Below are positions 1-7,845 of a DNA stretch of 64,000 bases, one piece after another. The stretch is from Plantibacter sp. PA-3-X8 (GTDB lineage: Bacteria > Actinomycetota > Actinomycetes > Actinomycetales > Microbacteriaceae). Every line of letters begins with the position of its first letter. The first letter of the stretch is position 1. Under the pieces are notes generated by a model. It saw only the letters and a list, made by a program, of their open reading frames with translations. It was not told the origin of the DNA and did not search any database. The stretch lies in contig NZ_CP033107.1 of assembly GCF_003856975.1 (NCBI RefSeq), forward strand, positions 310,001 through 374,000, read 5' to 3'. The position numbers and the translations under genes were made by a program.

Positions 1-29
1 TGGTTGGCGGTGTCGGTGGTGTTCGACAT
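1..29 (-). CDS. 5' end of a gene running off the left edge
   Basis: On the minus strand an ATG (complement of 27-29) is preceded by a good ribosome binding site (AAGGAG, complement of about 36-41). Only nine residues are visible, MSNTTDTAN, rich in Thr and Asn, so no product can be named. It lies downstream of, and in the same direction as, the AraC-type regulator at 198-1232, with about 170 bp between them, so the regulator may control it. That relationship is inference. Confidence 0.5.
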
Positions 30-197
30 GGTGTTGCTCCTTCGGTGGCTGGTACTGCGGTTTCGCGGTCCGGGTGTCCGGTCGCGGTGCCCGTGTTCCG
101 GGCGACATCTATGAGACTGCGCGTCACGCCCGATCCTCACGGTCGATCTCGTTTTCGTCGCGAAGCACTCAGTTTCTGGATATTCGCGACTCGTCGA

Positions 198-1232
198 TCA
201 GGCGCGGAGGGTCTGGCTCGGGCCCTCGCCGAAGCGGTTCCGGTAGGCGGAGGCGAAGCGGCCGAGGTGGACGAACCCCCACCGCTTCGCGACCTCGCCG
301 ACCGTGGTCTCCTGCGGCGAGCTGTCGGCGAGCTCGCGCCGGGTGCGGTCGAGGCGGATGTCGCGCAGGTAAGCGGTGGGCGACATGCCGAGCTCGCGAC
401 GGCAGTGGAGCTGCAGCGTTCTCGTGTGCAGCCCGGCCGCCTTCGCCGCGTCGGCGGGCGTGATGGGCTCCGCCGCGTGGTGGTGCAGGTATTCGACCGC
501 GAGGCGGGTGCGCGCCATCGAGGGCTCGCGGAGCGGCTCCGGCAGGTCGACCACCGCCCACGGTGCGAGCTGCAGCAGCGCGAGGGCGAGCGGTCGCTGG
601 GCGTTCATGCGGAGCAGCGGAGGGGCCATCTCGTCGGTGAGCACCGGGGTGGAGGCGTTCAGCGCCACGCGCCAGCGCTCGATCGCCTCGGGTGTCGGCG
701 TCGCCTCGAGGTCGAAGGACACCGCTTGACTCGGGCCGGCGTGGATCTCGGTCGCGATGTCCTCGAGGTACGGTGCGGAGAACAGCACGGAGTTCTGCCG
801 ATGCGGGGTGAGGTGCACCGTGTACGGCCGGTGGAACGGGAGGACGAACGGGTGTCGCGGGATCTCCATCCGTTGGCCGTCGCGACGCACGATCCAGCCG
901 CCGCCGGTCGTGACCCACGAGACCACATAGTCGGTGAGGCCCGGGGTCTCGCCGGTGACGTGCCCGGTCATCGTCGCGGTGCGGAGCGAGACGCGGTCGT
1001 CGCCGATCGACACCCACTGGAACGAGAACGGCTCGGAACCGCGGGTGACGGTGAAGCGGCTGCCGTCGTAGGCGCGCTCGTAGTTCTGCCGGGCGACCGC
1101 CGGGTCGTCGCCGCTGACCGTGACCTTGCGGATCGGAACCGTCGACACCGAGCTACTCGTGCTGCCGAGCAGCGGGCCGGTGTCGGAGTCACTCTCCGGA
1201 TCTGATTCGGATGCGAGGAAGGAGTGTTGCAT
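198..1232 (-). CDS. AraC/XylS-family transcriptional regulator
   Basis: A 344-residue protein whose last 100 residues (about 243-344) form the double helix-turn-helix of the AraC family; the signature stretch includes WGFVHLGRFASAYRNRFGE near 318-336. Residues 35-200 are a cupin-like ligand/oligomerisation part resembling the AraC-binding-like domain of AraC-type activators (conserved pattern around HPFVLPFHRPY). The start ATG at 1232 has AAGGACG upstream. Ligand unknown. The only same-strand gene downstream is the partial one at the window edge, so that is the candidate target; the formaldehyde dehydrogenase upstream is the other neighbour. Confidence 0.85.
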   Translation of the reverse strand: MQHSFLASESDPESDSDTGPLLGSTSSSVSTVPIRKVTVSGDDPAVARQNYERAYDGSRFTVTRGSEPFSFQWVSIGDDRVSLRTATMTGHVTGETPGLTDYVVSWVTTGGGWIVRRDGQRMEIPRHPFVLPFHRPYTVHLTPHRQNSVLFSAPYLEDIATEIHAGPSQAVSFDLEATPTPEAIERWRVALNASTPVLTDEMAPPLLRMNAQRPLALALLQLAPWAVVDLPEPLREPSMARTRLAVEYLHHHAAEPITPADAAKAAGLHTRTLQLHCRRELGMSPTAYLRDIRLDRTRRELADSSPQETTVGEVAKRWGFVHLGRFASAYRNRFGEGPSQTLRA

Positions 1233-1554
1233 GGTCGTCCTTGTGCGAGTGGGGGTCTCTTCGTCGCGGGACGGGCCCCATGGCCCCGTCGGTTTCCCGC
1301 GTCATTGGAGAGACGGACCGAGAGGAGGGAATCTCACGGTTCACTCAGCAGTTCGTCAGACAACGCCGTACCGGATGCCTCGCCGCACGCGTTTGGGTGA
1401 AAACTCAGTAGTCGGGACCTCCTGGTGAGGAGATGAATCCGTCCCCGTCGCCCCGTCCCTGAGCCTGTCGGCGGGCAGCCGAAAGCGCCCGTTCCGTCGT
1501 CCTGAAGCTCTCCAGACGACGCAACGGACGCTCTCGGTGATGTCGCAGTGCCGC
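1233..1554. other. intergenic stretch without a gene
   Basis: About 320 bp between the regulator and the dehydrogenase. It holds a dehydrogenase terminator (1484-1532) and a partial REP-like sequence at 1451-1475. The rest shows no open frame with coding-like third positions; the promoter of the AraC gene must lie in its left part, but I cannot place it convincingly. Confidence 0.6.
1484..1532 (-). terminator. stem-loop downstream of formaldehyde dehydrogenase
   Basis: An 18-nt left arm (1484-1501) and right arm (1515-1532) are complementary with about four mismatches, closing a 13-nt loop, 22 bp past the stop of the minus-strand dehydrogenase gene. No T tract follows, as is common in high-GC actinobacteria. 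Confidence 0.6.
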
Positions 1555-2775
1555 CTACGCTGCGTCCAGATACCCGTTCGGGTTGAGGACGAACTTCTGC
1601 GCAGCCCCCGCATCGAACTCGGCGTACCCGCGCGGGGCGTCCTCGAGGGTGATCGCGGTGGCGTTGACGTTCTTCGCGATGTGGACCTTGTCGTGCAGGA
1701 TCGCCATCATCAGGCCGTGGTTGTACTTCATGACCGGGCACTGACCGGTGGTGAACGACAGCGACTTCGCCCAACCGGTGCCGAGACTCAGCGACAGCGC
1801 GCCCTTCTTCGCGGCCTCGTCGATGCCGCCCGGGTCACCCGTCACATAGAGCCCGGGGATGCCGAGCGCTCCGCCGGCCGCGGTGATGTCCATGAGCGAG
1901 TTGAGTACGGTCGCCGGGGCTTCGTGACCCGCGTCGCCGCCGTGACCACGAGCCTCGAACCCGACGGCGTCGACCGCGCAGTCGACCTCCGGGACACCGA
2001 GGATCTGTTCGATCTGCTCCGCCGGCTCGCCCTTGGTGAGGTCGACCGTCTCGCAGCCGAAGCTCCGCGCCTGCGCCAACCGGTCGGCGTTCATGTCGCC
2101 GACGATGACCGCAGCGGCGCCGAGGAGCATGGCCCCGGTCGCTGCGGCAAGTCCGACCGGTCCCGCACCTGCCACGTAGACGGTCGAGCCGACGCCGACA
2201 CCCGCCGTCACCGCACCGTGGAAGCCGGTCGGGAAGATGTCGGAGAGCATCGTGAGGTCCATGATCTTCTCGAGCGCCTGGTCGCGGTCCGGGAACTTCA
2301 GGAGGTTCCAGTCCGCGTAGGGCACGAGCACGTACTCGGCCTGGCCGCCGACCCAGCCACCCATGTCGACGTAGCCGTAGGCACTGCCCGGGCGGTCGGG
2401 GTTCACGTTGAGGCAGATGCCGGTCTTGCGCTCCTTGCAGTTGCGACAGCGACCGCAGGCGATGTTGAAGGGCACCGAGACGATGTCGCCGACCTTGATG
2501 AACTCGACATCCGGTCCGACCTCGACGACTTCACCGGTGATCTCGTGTCCGAGGACGAGGTTCGGCGGTGCCGTGGTGCGGCCGCGGACCATGTGCTGGT
2601 CGGAGCCGCAAATGTTGGTCGCGACGGTCTTCAGGATGGCGCCGTGGGGGACTTTCCGGCCGACGTTGGCCGGGTTCACCCCCGGTCCGTCCTTGAGTTC
2701 GAAGGTGGGGTAGTCGATGTCGATGACCTCGACGACACCCGCTGCTTTGTAGGCGACAGCTCTGTTACCTGACAC
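1555..2775 (-). CDS. fdhA: glutathione-independent formaldehyde dehydrogenase (zinc MDR family)
   Basis: NAD-dependent oxidation of formaldehyde to formate without added thiol is the family function (Pseudomonas putida FdhA type, about 400 residues; here 406). Seen directly: catalytic zinc ligands Cys56 in NICGSDQH and His77 in GHE, the structural-zinc quartet Cys107, 110, 113 and 121 in CGRCRNCKERKTGIC, and the Rossmann motif GAGPVGLA at 203-210. I chose GTG at 2775 because AAGGAGG sits ideally upstream; the longer open frame extends into REP repeats. It stands alone; a role in removing formaldehyde from methylated compounds, or from the flavin monooxygenases nearby, is only an inference. 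Close relatives also act on other aldehydes. Confidence 0.9.
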   Translation of the reverse strand: MSGNRAVAYKAAGVVEVIDIDYPTFELKDGPGVNPANVGRKVPHGAILKTVATNICGSDQHMVRGRTTAPPNLVLGHEITGEVVEVGPDVEFIKVGDIVSVPFNIACGRCRNCKERKTGICLNVNPDRPGSAYGYVDMGGWVGGQAEYVLVPYADWNLLKFPDRDQALEKIMDLTMLSDIFPTGFHGAVTAGVGVGSTVYVAGAGPVGLAAATGAMLLGAAAVIVGDMNADRLAQARSFGCETVDLTKGEPAEQIEQILGVPEVDCAVDAVGFEARGHGGDAGHEAPATVLNSLMDITAAGGALGIPGLYVTGDPGGIDEAAKKGALSLSLGTGWAKSLSFTTGQCPVMKYNHGLMMAILHDKVHIAKNVNATAITLEDAPRGYAEFDAGAAQKFVLNPNGYLDAA

Positions 2776-2861
2776 GTGATCCTCCTTGATCGCGGGCGCC
2801 CGTTGTGGGGCACCCTGTGTCTGCTCGACCCTATCCCGCCCCTGTCGCGAGCGGCAGTCCC

Positions 2862-2998
2862 CCGGTCCCGCAGAACACCTCCGTCGGTCCCTGAGCGCAC
2901 CTCCATCGGCTCCTGAGCGCACCTCCGCCGGTCCCTGAGAACACCTCCGCCGGTCCCTGAGAACACCTCCGCCGGTCCCTGAGCTTGTCGAAGGGCAC
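2862..2998. repeat. REP-like tandem array R1
   Basis: About six head-to-tail units of roughly 24 bp built on CCGGTCCCTGAG followed by AACACCTCCG, ending in CTTGTCGAAGGG. The core is the reverse complement of the REP sequence seen at many other intergenic positions here. It lies between the dehydrogenase start and the toxin-antitoxin operator. Confidence 0.85.
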
Positions 2999-3077
2999 CC
3001 CTGTGGAGAGCGCCCTCGGTCGTCCGCCACCTTGTCTAGGCTGCCCGGAGGCCGTTGTCCGAAGCTGCGGTCTCACA

Positions 3078-3104
3078 TGTACAGACGGAGGCTCAAAACG
3101 TACA
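3078..3104 (+). promoter_or_regulatory. putative toxin-antitoxin operator (TGTACA sites)
   Basis: TGTACA at 3078-3083 and CGTACA at 3099-3104, centres 21 bp (two helix turns) apart, end 8 bp before the antitoxin ATG. Hexamers of this kind are the known recognition core of YefM/Phd-type antitoxins (YefM-YoeB), so autoregulation is likely. The sites are seen; binding is inferred. Confidence 0.55.
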
Positions 3105-3112
3105 CTTGCGAC

Positions 3113-3361
3113 ATGTCCCGGATCAACGTCACCGAAGCTCGAGCGAAGTTCTCCGAGCTCATCGCGCGATCCCACACCGAAGCCGTCTTCGTGGAGCGTC
3201 GCGGGCGCGCAGAGGCCGTCATCATCAGTCCCGAACGGTACGACCGGATGATGGAAGCGCTCGAAGACGCCGAGGACGCCCGTGCCTTCGACGCGGCGAT
3301 GGCCGAGGAGGGCGACAGCATCCCGTGGGCACAGGCGAAGGCCGACCTCGGCTGGGAATGA
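3113..3361 (+). CDS. Phd/YefM-family antitoxin
   Basis: An 82-residue protein beginning MSRINVTEARAKFSELIAR, the classic N-terminal DNA-binding fold of YefM/Phd, followed by VFVERRGRAEAVIISPERYD and a charged C-terminal tail that would wrap the toxin. The ATG at 3113 is chosen because homology starts there. It overlaps the toxin gene by 4 bp (ATGA), and two TGTACA-like sites lie just upstream. It should neutralise the toxin and repress the operon. Confidence 0.9.
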   Translation: MSRINVTEARAKFSELIARSHTEAVFVERRGRAEAVIISPERYDRMMEALEDAEDARAFDAAMAEEGDSIPWAQAKADLGWE

Positions 3362-3618
3362 GTCGATACGACATCGAGCTGCGGCCGGCCGCGATCAAGG
3401 CGCTCCGCAGGATCGACCATCAGGACCAGCGACGCATCCGGGCCGCGATCGCTCTGCTCGGGGAGAACCCACGCCCGCCGAGCGCCACGGCGTTGCAGGG
3501 GCGCCCCGGCTTCCGAGTCAGGGTGGGCAGGTATCGGATCGTGTACACGATCGATGACGGTGTGCTCCTCGTGGTCGTCATCACGCTCGGCCATCGGAGC
3601 GACGTCTACCGGGGCTGA
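3358..3618 (+). CDS. RelE/ParE-superfamily toxin
   Basis: An 86-residue basic protein with the RelE pattern: N-terminal YDIELRPAAIKALRRID, central LQGRPGFRVRVGRYRIVYTI and C-terminal HRSDVYRG with the Arg and Tyr residues typical of ribosome-dependent mRNA interferases. Its ATG overlaps the antitoxin stop, the usual arrangement of a type II system. RelE-type enzymes cleave mRNA in the ribosomal A site; the ParE branch instead attacks gyrase. The HR...VY(R) ending favours RelE. Confidence 0.88.
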   Translation: MSRYDIELRPAAIKALRRIDHQDQRRIRAAIALLGENPRPPSATALQGRPGFRVRVGRYRIVYTIDDGVLLVVVITLGHRSDVYRG

Positions 3619-3686
3619 CGTCCGGCGACCTCGTGTCGGCGCCCACCTCTACGCTGGTGAAGCAGACCCCGAGGAGAGCACCCAGC

Positions 3687-4463
3687 ATGAAGAAGACTCC
3701 CTTGGCGTTGCTCGGCGCGCTCCTTGCAGCCATCGTGGTGCTCGTCGCAACGCAGGTCGACGGCGGTATCGTGTTCGGCGAGCCAGGATCATCGACGCCG
3801 ACATCCGTCGTGCCGACGCCCGCGGCGGTCAGCCCGAGCGCGCGGGCATCGCTCGAGGCCGCCGGCTTCGCTGTCGTGGACGCGTCTGGGCAGTTGGTCG
3901 TCTCGGCCACCGCCGTCGAAGACGCGCTGGCCGACGTCGACACCGCCACCCGGGTCGCCACCGGCTACGACCGGGACCGGTTCGGTCAGCGCTGGGCCGA
4001 CATCGACCGCAACGGCTGCGACACCCGCAATGACGTGCTCGCGCGCGACCTCGTCGACGTCACTTTCAAGCCGGGGACCCGCGACTGCGTCGTCCTCACC
4101 GGCGTTCTGCACGACCTCTACACGGGGTCGACGATCGACTTCCAGCGCGGTGAGCGGTCGAGTCAGCTTGTGCAGATCGATCACGTCGTGCCGCTCGCGT
4201 GGGGTTGGCGTCACGGCGGGAACACGTGGACTGAGCAGCAGCGGGAGCAGTTCGCGAACGACCCGATCAACCTGCAGGCCGTCGACGGCGCGACGAACTC
4301 CTCGAAGTCGGACTCCGGCCCCGGCGATTGGATGCCGCCCTCGGCCGCCTCCCACTGCGAGTACGCGGCTCGGTTCGTGCTCGTGCTGATGGCGTACGAC
4401 CTCACGGTCGACGACGCCGACCGCCAGGCGCTCACGGGCACGCTGGACAGCTGCCGGGCGTAG
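3687..4463 (+). CDS. secreted HNH endonuclease-family protein
   Basis: 258 residues starting MKKTPLALLGALLAAIVVLV, a signal peptide or membrane anchor, then a Ser/Thr/Pro linker (35-55) and an extracellular domain. The nuclease centre is visible: IDHVVPLAWGWRHGG (Asp165, His166), NLQAVDG at 195-201 and NSSKSDSGPGDW at 204-215, the pattern of the secreted HNH/DUF1524-like nucleases of actinobacteria. Four Cys (111, 134, 224, 256) could form two disulfides, fitting export. GAGGAG lies upstream of the chosen ATG. It probably degrades environmental DNA; a link to the adjacent toxin-antitoxin pair is not evident. Confidence 0.85.
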   Translation: MKKTPLALLGALLAAIVVLVATQVDGGIVFGEPGSSTPTSVVPTPAAVSPSARASLEAAGFAVVDASGQLVVSATAVEDALADVDTATRVATGYDRDRFGQRWADIDRNGCDTRNDVLARDLVDVTFKPGTRDCVVLTGVLHDLYTGSTIDFQRGERSSQLVQIDHVVPLAWGWRHGGNTWTEQQREQFANDPINLQAVDGATNSSKSDSGPGDWMPPSAASHCEYAARFVLVLMAYDLTVDDADRQALTGTLDSCRA

Positions 4464-4477
4464 CGCCCTCGGCACCA

Positions 4478-4548
4478 CAGCAGGACAAACGCCCGAGAAC
4501 CGGAGGTTTCCCGCGATTCCATCCTGTTCTCGCGCCAATATCCTGCTG
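4478..4548. repeat. long imperfect palindrome, family E copy 1
   Basis: Left arm begins CAGCAGGACAAACGCCCGAG, and the right arm ends with the complement, giving about 23-nt arms with five mismatches and a GC-rich centre. It starts 15 bp after the nuclease stop and faces the tRNA terminator. A related copy sits at 16479-16543. It may act as a bidirectional terminator or be a mobile palindromic element. Confidence 0.65.
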
Positions 4549-4560
4549 TCACGTGGCACG

Positions 4561-4592
4561 AAAAAAGCGGCCCACCGAAGTGGACCGCTTTC
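4561..4592 (-). terminator. intrinsic terminator of tRNA-Arg
   Basis: Read on the minus strand, AAGCGGTCCAC, loop TTCG, GTGGGCCGCTT (one mismatch) and then a run of six T (complement of 4561-4566). A canonical rho-independent terminator directly after the tRNA. Confidence 0.85.
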
Positions 4593-4599
4593 CGAAATG

Positions 4600-4672
4600 T
4601 GCGCCCGAAGGGATTCGAACCCCCAACCTTCTGATCCGTAGTCAGATGCTCTATCCGTTGAGCTACGGGCGC
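4600..4672 (-). tRNA. tRNA-Arg (anticodon ACG)
   Basis: The minus strand folds as a cloverleaf: acceptor GCGCCCG pairs with CGGGCGC, the D arm is GCTCAACGGATAGAGC, the anticodon loop CTACGGA sits between TCTGA and TCAGA, and the T arm contains GGTTCGAATCC. Discriminator base A; CCA is not encoded. ACG reads CGN arginine codons after wobble deamination. Confidence 0.95.
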
Positions 4673-4784
4673 ATTGCTTGCTGAGAGAAGAGAACTTCGG
4701 CTCGGCAGGCCGAAGTAGAGCCTACAACACGGAAGCCGAAGACGCGAATCGTGCTGCGAGGGGTACGGGGCCGGGGAGGGTCAC

Positions 4785-4905
4785 GCCCTTCGACAAGCTC
4801 AGGGACCGGGGAAGGTGACGCCCTTCGACAAGCTCAGGGACCGGAGGAGGTGGCCCAGGGACCCGGATGGTCGCTCAGGGACCGGAGGGGTGGTTCAGGG
4901 GCGGG
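4785..4905. repeat. REP-like array R2
   Basis: Two full copies of TTCGACAAGCTCAGGGACC (near 4790 and 4823) followed by degenerate GGCTCAGGGACCGG-type units. It fills most of the 320-bp gap between tRNA-Arg (4672) and the next gene (4994). The remainder of the gap carries the tRNA promoter region and a small inverted repeat, CTTCGG/CCGAAG, at 4695-4715. Confidence 0.85.
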
Positions 4906-4993
4906 TGCGGCCCGCGGACCTGGGAGGGCTCCCCATCGACACGACGGGCGCCGACATGGAACAGTCGATGCGACCATCTGCCGAGAGGATGAC

Positions 4994-6739
4994 GTGAGCA
5001 CAGCAGCAGGACCGACGAACGACGGGTTCACCATGATCGGCCGCCATCCCGTCAGGGCGAACCTCGTCCTCATCCTCATCCTGTCGGGCATCCTCGCCAC
5101 CGTCCTCGGCTGGATCACCGGAACCGTCATCGACGGCATCTTCGACATCGCACCCACGGCGCTCATCGTCATTCCGGCCTTCTTCCTCCTCACCGCAGGC
5201 ATCTGCCTGTCCTACCTCCGGACCGCCTTCCGCCCGGTCGGTGTCGACACCGTCCGCGGCACAGCCCTCCTCGGCGGCCAGACGATCCCACTCCGCTCGA
5301 TCGTGAGCGGCGAGCTCCTCACCCGCAATCCCGCCGCGACCACGCCGGCCCTCAGCCTGCGACTCACGACCGACACCGGCACACGTGCGCGCATCATCGT
5401 GAACGGCGGTTGGCTCCGGAGCCTCCCCACCTCCGACCTCGTGCCACTCGTCGCGCTCATCGCCGGCAGCGGCATCCCCGATGACACCGGTCAGGATCCG
5501 CTCGACGTCGGCCGGGAACGCATCTCGCGATCCCTCGCCGGGAAGGGCTCGGACGTCATGATCGGTCGACGCGGGTTCATCGGCGACTGCATCACCGTGG
5601 CGGAATCCACCGGCGACGTGAAGCTGCTCGAAGCGGTGATCCAGGCCGCGGGGCCGCTCGGCCGAAGCATCCGGGACGAGGCGATGCGGGCCACCCAGGG
5701 CGCGGCGGAGGAGGTCGTGCGCGCGCATCAGGACGTGGCTCCAGCGGCGCCCGAAGCCCCGAACCCTACTCCCCTCGTGCCGCCTGCGCCGCAGTACGGG
5801 TCGGTCGTCGCGGAGGAGGACGAGACGACGGCGGTCGACGACAACGACACGGACGACGACCGGTTCCGTCGACCGGACGACCCGGCCCGGCTGGCCGCGG
5901 AGCAGATCGTCGGCCGAGTGCACCTCGACAAGCTCGGTGACCGGAATGGGGCGCTTGGCAATCGGGATGCGGAGCTTGGCAATCGGGATGCGGAGCTCGG
6001 CAATCGGGATGCGGAGCTCGGCAATCGGGACGCGGAGCGCGGCGACCCGGACGACGGACGCGAGTTGCCGTCGTGGATTCCGCCACAGGACCAGGCTCGG
6101 GTGCGGTCCTGGCTCGCGGACGACGACGACGTCGTCCACCTGCAACCGATTCCGGAGACGGTCGGCGCGCACACCCTCCGGAAGGTCTGCGACCGGATCC
6201 TCATCGGGCTCGCCGGCATCGGCCTGCTCGCGATCTTCGGCGCGGCCATCGCGGAAGGGGTCATCGACCGCCTCCTGCCGTCCGACGCGAACGCGCTCGT
6301 CGCCGTCGCCGTGGTCGGCTCGGCACTGCTCGCGTTCGTCGCGTGGGTCGTCGGTGGCATCGCGCGGGCACGCGAGCTCCACATCGCCCAGCAGTTCTCC
6401 CTTGACTGGCTCGACCGACGCGGCCCGGAACAACGCCGCCGCGGACTTCCGCCGGTGCTCTTGCAGCACTTCCTCGGCCCGATCCCCGCGTCGCGCCTGT
6501 TCGCGGCCGGGGCGTACTTCGGCACCTGCATCGGCGGTGTCGGTGTCCTCGCGGGCGCCCTCCTGTCCGTCGACCCGGAGGAGCTCGGCGCGACCGGGCC
6601 GATCATGCTCGGCGTCAGCCTCGTCCTCACGGCCGTCGGGACGGTGCTGTTCATCGTGCGCTGGCGGCGGGTCAAGCGGCAGCGGGCGCTGGCGATCGAG
6701 CTCGGCGGCGAGCGCCTGGCGTACCTCGGGAACCTGTAG
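4994..6739 (+). CDS. six-TM membrane protein of unknown function with a heptapeptide repeat
   Basis: 581 residues from GTG 4994 (GAGGA just upstream). TM segments by eye: about 24-46, 54-75, 399-421, 434-456, 496-520 and 536-556, so two hydrophobic hairpins flank a roughly 320-residue soluble centre. That centre carries a helical region (230-260), a Pro-rich linker, acidic clusters and four heptads ELGNRDA at about 321-348 encoded by perfect-phase 21-bp DNA repeats. No enzyme motif recognised. The gene sits between REP arrays R2 and R3, and its repeat seems to have grown from a REP-like sequence (see findings). Function unknown. Confidence 0.75.
   Translation: MSTAAGPTNDGFTMIGRHPVRANLVLILILSGILATVLGWITGTVIDGIFDIAPTALIVIPAFFLLTAGICLSYLRTAFRPVGVDTVRGTALLGGQTIPLRSIVSGELLTRNPAATTPALSLRLTTDTGTRARIIVNGGWLRSLPTSDLVPLVALIAGSGIPDDTGQDPLDVGRERISRSLAGKGSDVMIGRRGFIGDCITVAESTGDVKLLEAVIQAAGPLGRSIRDEAMRATQGAAEEVVRAHQDVAPAAPEAPNPTPLVPPAPQYGSVVAEEDETTAVDDNDTDDDRFRRPDDPARLAAEQIVGRVHLDKLGDRNGALGNRDAELGNRDAELGNRDAELGNRDAERGDPDDGRELPSWIPPQDQARVRSWLADDDDVVHLQPIPETVGAHTLRKVCDRILIGLAGIGLLAIFGAAIAEGVIDRLLPSDANALVAVAVVGSALLAFVAWVVGGIARARELHIAQQFSLDWLDRRGPEQRRRGLPPVLLQHFLGPIPASRLFAAGAYFGTCIGGVGVLAGALLSVDPEELGATGPIMLGVSLVLTAVGTVLFIVRWRRVKRQRALAIELGGERLAYLGNL
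5933..6037 (+). repeat. 21-bp coding tandem repeat (one degenerate plus four clear units)
   Basis: Units at 5954, 5975, 5996 and 6017 follow CTTGGCAATCGGGATGCGGA with one or two changes; a degenerate unit at 5933-5953 starts CTCGGTGACCGG and is preceded by GACAAG, making it REP-like. All units stay in frame and encode heptads ELGNRDA. Confidence 0.9.
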
Positions 6740-6759
6740 GCGAGCGGGCGGTCGGCGGA

Positions 6760-6822
6760 CCCTTCGACAAGCTCAGGGACCGGACAAGGATCCACCGCTT
6801 TCGACAGACTCAGGCGCCGGAC
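6760..6822. repeat. REP-like element R3
   Basis: TTCGACAAGCTCAGGGACC near 6763 followed by a degenerate copy, TTTCGACAGACTCAGGCGCC near 6799, just after the membrane-protein stop. Confidence 0.8.
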
Positions 6823-6854
6823 GAGATCCCGCAAACCTGGGTCGAAAACACCCC

Positions 6855-6907
6855 TTGCGCAACCGGTACTCAGTGTTACTATCTACCAGTACCTAGTATC
6901 ACTCAGT
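6855..6907 (+). promoter_or_regulatory. promoter and candidate PadR operator
   Basis: A -35 TTGCGC (6855-6860), 16-bp spacer and -10 TACTAT (6877-6882). The -10 lies inside an imperfect inverted repeat, GTGTTACTATCTACC (6873-6887) against AGTACCTAGTATCAC (6888-6902), itself framed by the direct repeat ACTCAGT (6868 and 6901). Position over the promoter of its own gene fits PadR autorepression. Confidence 0.55.
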
Positions 6908-6924
6908 AGTCGGCAAGGAGTGCC

Positions 6925-7254
6925 ATGGCGAAGCAGATGACCGAGATGCTCAAGGGGACGCTCGAAGGCATCGTCCTGGCGCTGCTCGCCGGCTCCCCCG
7001 CCTACGGCTACGAGATCACCGCCCGCCTGCGCGACAAGGGCTTCACCGACATCGCCGAAGGCACCATCTACGCGATCCTCGTCCGGATCGAGCAGAAGGC
7101 GCTCGTCAGCATCGAGAAGCTCCCCTCCGAGAAGGGCCCACCCCGCAAGGTGTACGCCCTCAACCCCGACGGCGAGCGTTACCTCGCCGAGTTCTGGAAC
7201 ACCTGGAGCTTCCTGTCCGAGCGACTCGAACAGCTCCGAGACGAAAGGTCCTGA
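6925..7254 (+). CDS. PadR-family transcriptional repressor
   Basis: 109 residues with the PadR winged helix: LKGTLEGIVLALLAGSPAYG, then YEITARLRDKGFTDIAEGTIYAILVRIE and GPPRKVYALNPDGERYL. It ends without the long C-terminal dimerisation domain, so it belongs to the short PadR-s2 subgroup. ATG 6925 follows AAGGAGTGCC. It heads an operon with a DUF1048 protein (2-bp gap) and a DrrAB-like ABC exporter, so it probably senses a toxic compound and derepresses the exporter. The overlapping inverted repeat upstream suggests autorepression. Confidence 0.9.
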   Translation: MAKQMTEMLKGTLEGIVLALLAGSPAYGYEITARLRDKGFTDIAEGTIYAILVRIEQKALVSIEKLPSEKGPPRKVYALNPDGERYLAEFWNTWSFLSERLEQLRDERS

Positions 7255-7256
7255 CC

Positions 7257-7619
7257 ATGTTCCTCAGCCGCATGATCGAGGAGAAACGGCACTACAAGCG
7301 GTTCCGCGCACGCACCCGGGCGCTCCCGCCCAACTACCGGACGACCGTCGAGGCACTCGAGCACTACGTGTACTACTTCGCCTCCGCGCGCAGCACGAAC
7401 CTGCTCCCGCTCCTCGACAACCTCACCGAGCTCTTCGAAGAGGCCGCAGCCAACGACATGCCGATCCGCAGCATCGTCGGCGACGACCCGATCGAGTTCA
7501 TCGAGGAACTCATCCGCAACTACGCACCGGGCGAGTGGATCCTCAAGGAACGCGCACGCCTCACGAGCGCGATCGACGCCGCTGCGCACGGCACCGGTCC
7601 CGGCAGCGACCCTCGCTGA
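7257..7619 (+). CDS. DUF1048-family protein
   Basis: A 120-residue soluble, mostly helical protein beginning MFLSRMIEEKRHYKRFRAR, with the aromatic stretch ALEHYVYYF and IEFIEELIRNYAPGEWILKERARL. Proteins of this DUF1048 type commonly sit between a PadR repressor and a drug exporter, as here, and some are thought to modulate the regulator. Its start is 2 bp after the padR stop, so the pair is translationally linked. Molecular function not established. Confidence 0.8.
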   Translation: MFLSRMIEEKRHYKRFRARTRALPPNYRTTVEALEHYVYYFASARSTNLLPLLDNLTELFEEAAANDMPIRSIVGDDPIEFIEELIRNYAPGEWILKERARLTSAIDAAAHGTGPGSDPR

Positions 7620-7845
7620 CCTCCCCGACGCCACCGCACTGACCACCCGCAGAGCCGGGCACACCGCACCACCCGCTGCAGATCGCACCACAGGTACCAG
7701 GTCGACGCCGCAACCATCGACCATCGACACCGCGCCTGGGTAGCGCTGTTCGTCGCGCCCATCCGCGACCGCTTCGGCAGCTCCTCCACCCGCACCTCGC
7801 GCCCCTCCGAGCGCGTCCATCAGCGACCCCGAAAGGCCGGACACC

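Noticed and set aside
2862..2998. CRISPR-like array (regular 24-bp units)
   Set aside because: Units are head-to-tail without unique spacers, and the same core occurs singly all over the window; it is a REP array, not a CRISPR. Arrays at 15054 and 26464 were rejected for the same reason.
3113..4463. Toxin-antitoxin pair and HNH nuclease as a single defence island
   Set aside because: The nuclease has a signal peptide and no operon overlap with the pair (about 70-bp gap), and no other defence gene is nearby. Adjacency alone is not evidence.
7620..7845. Second DUF1048 gene or leader peptide between DUF1048 and the ABC ATPase
   Set aside because: No frame in this 226-bp gap starts with a ribosome site and keeps coding-like bias without stops; the visible frames are antisense shadows.
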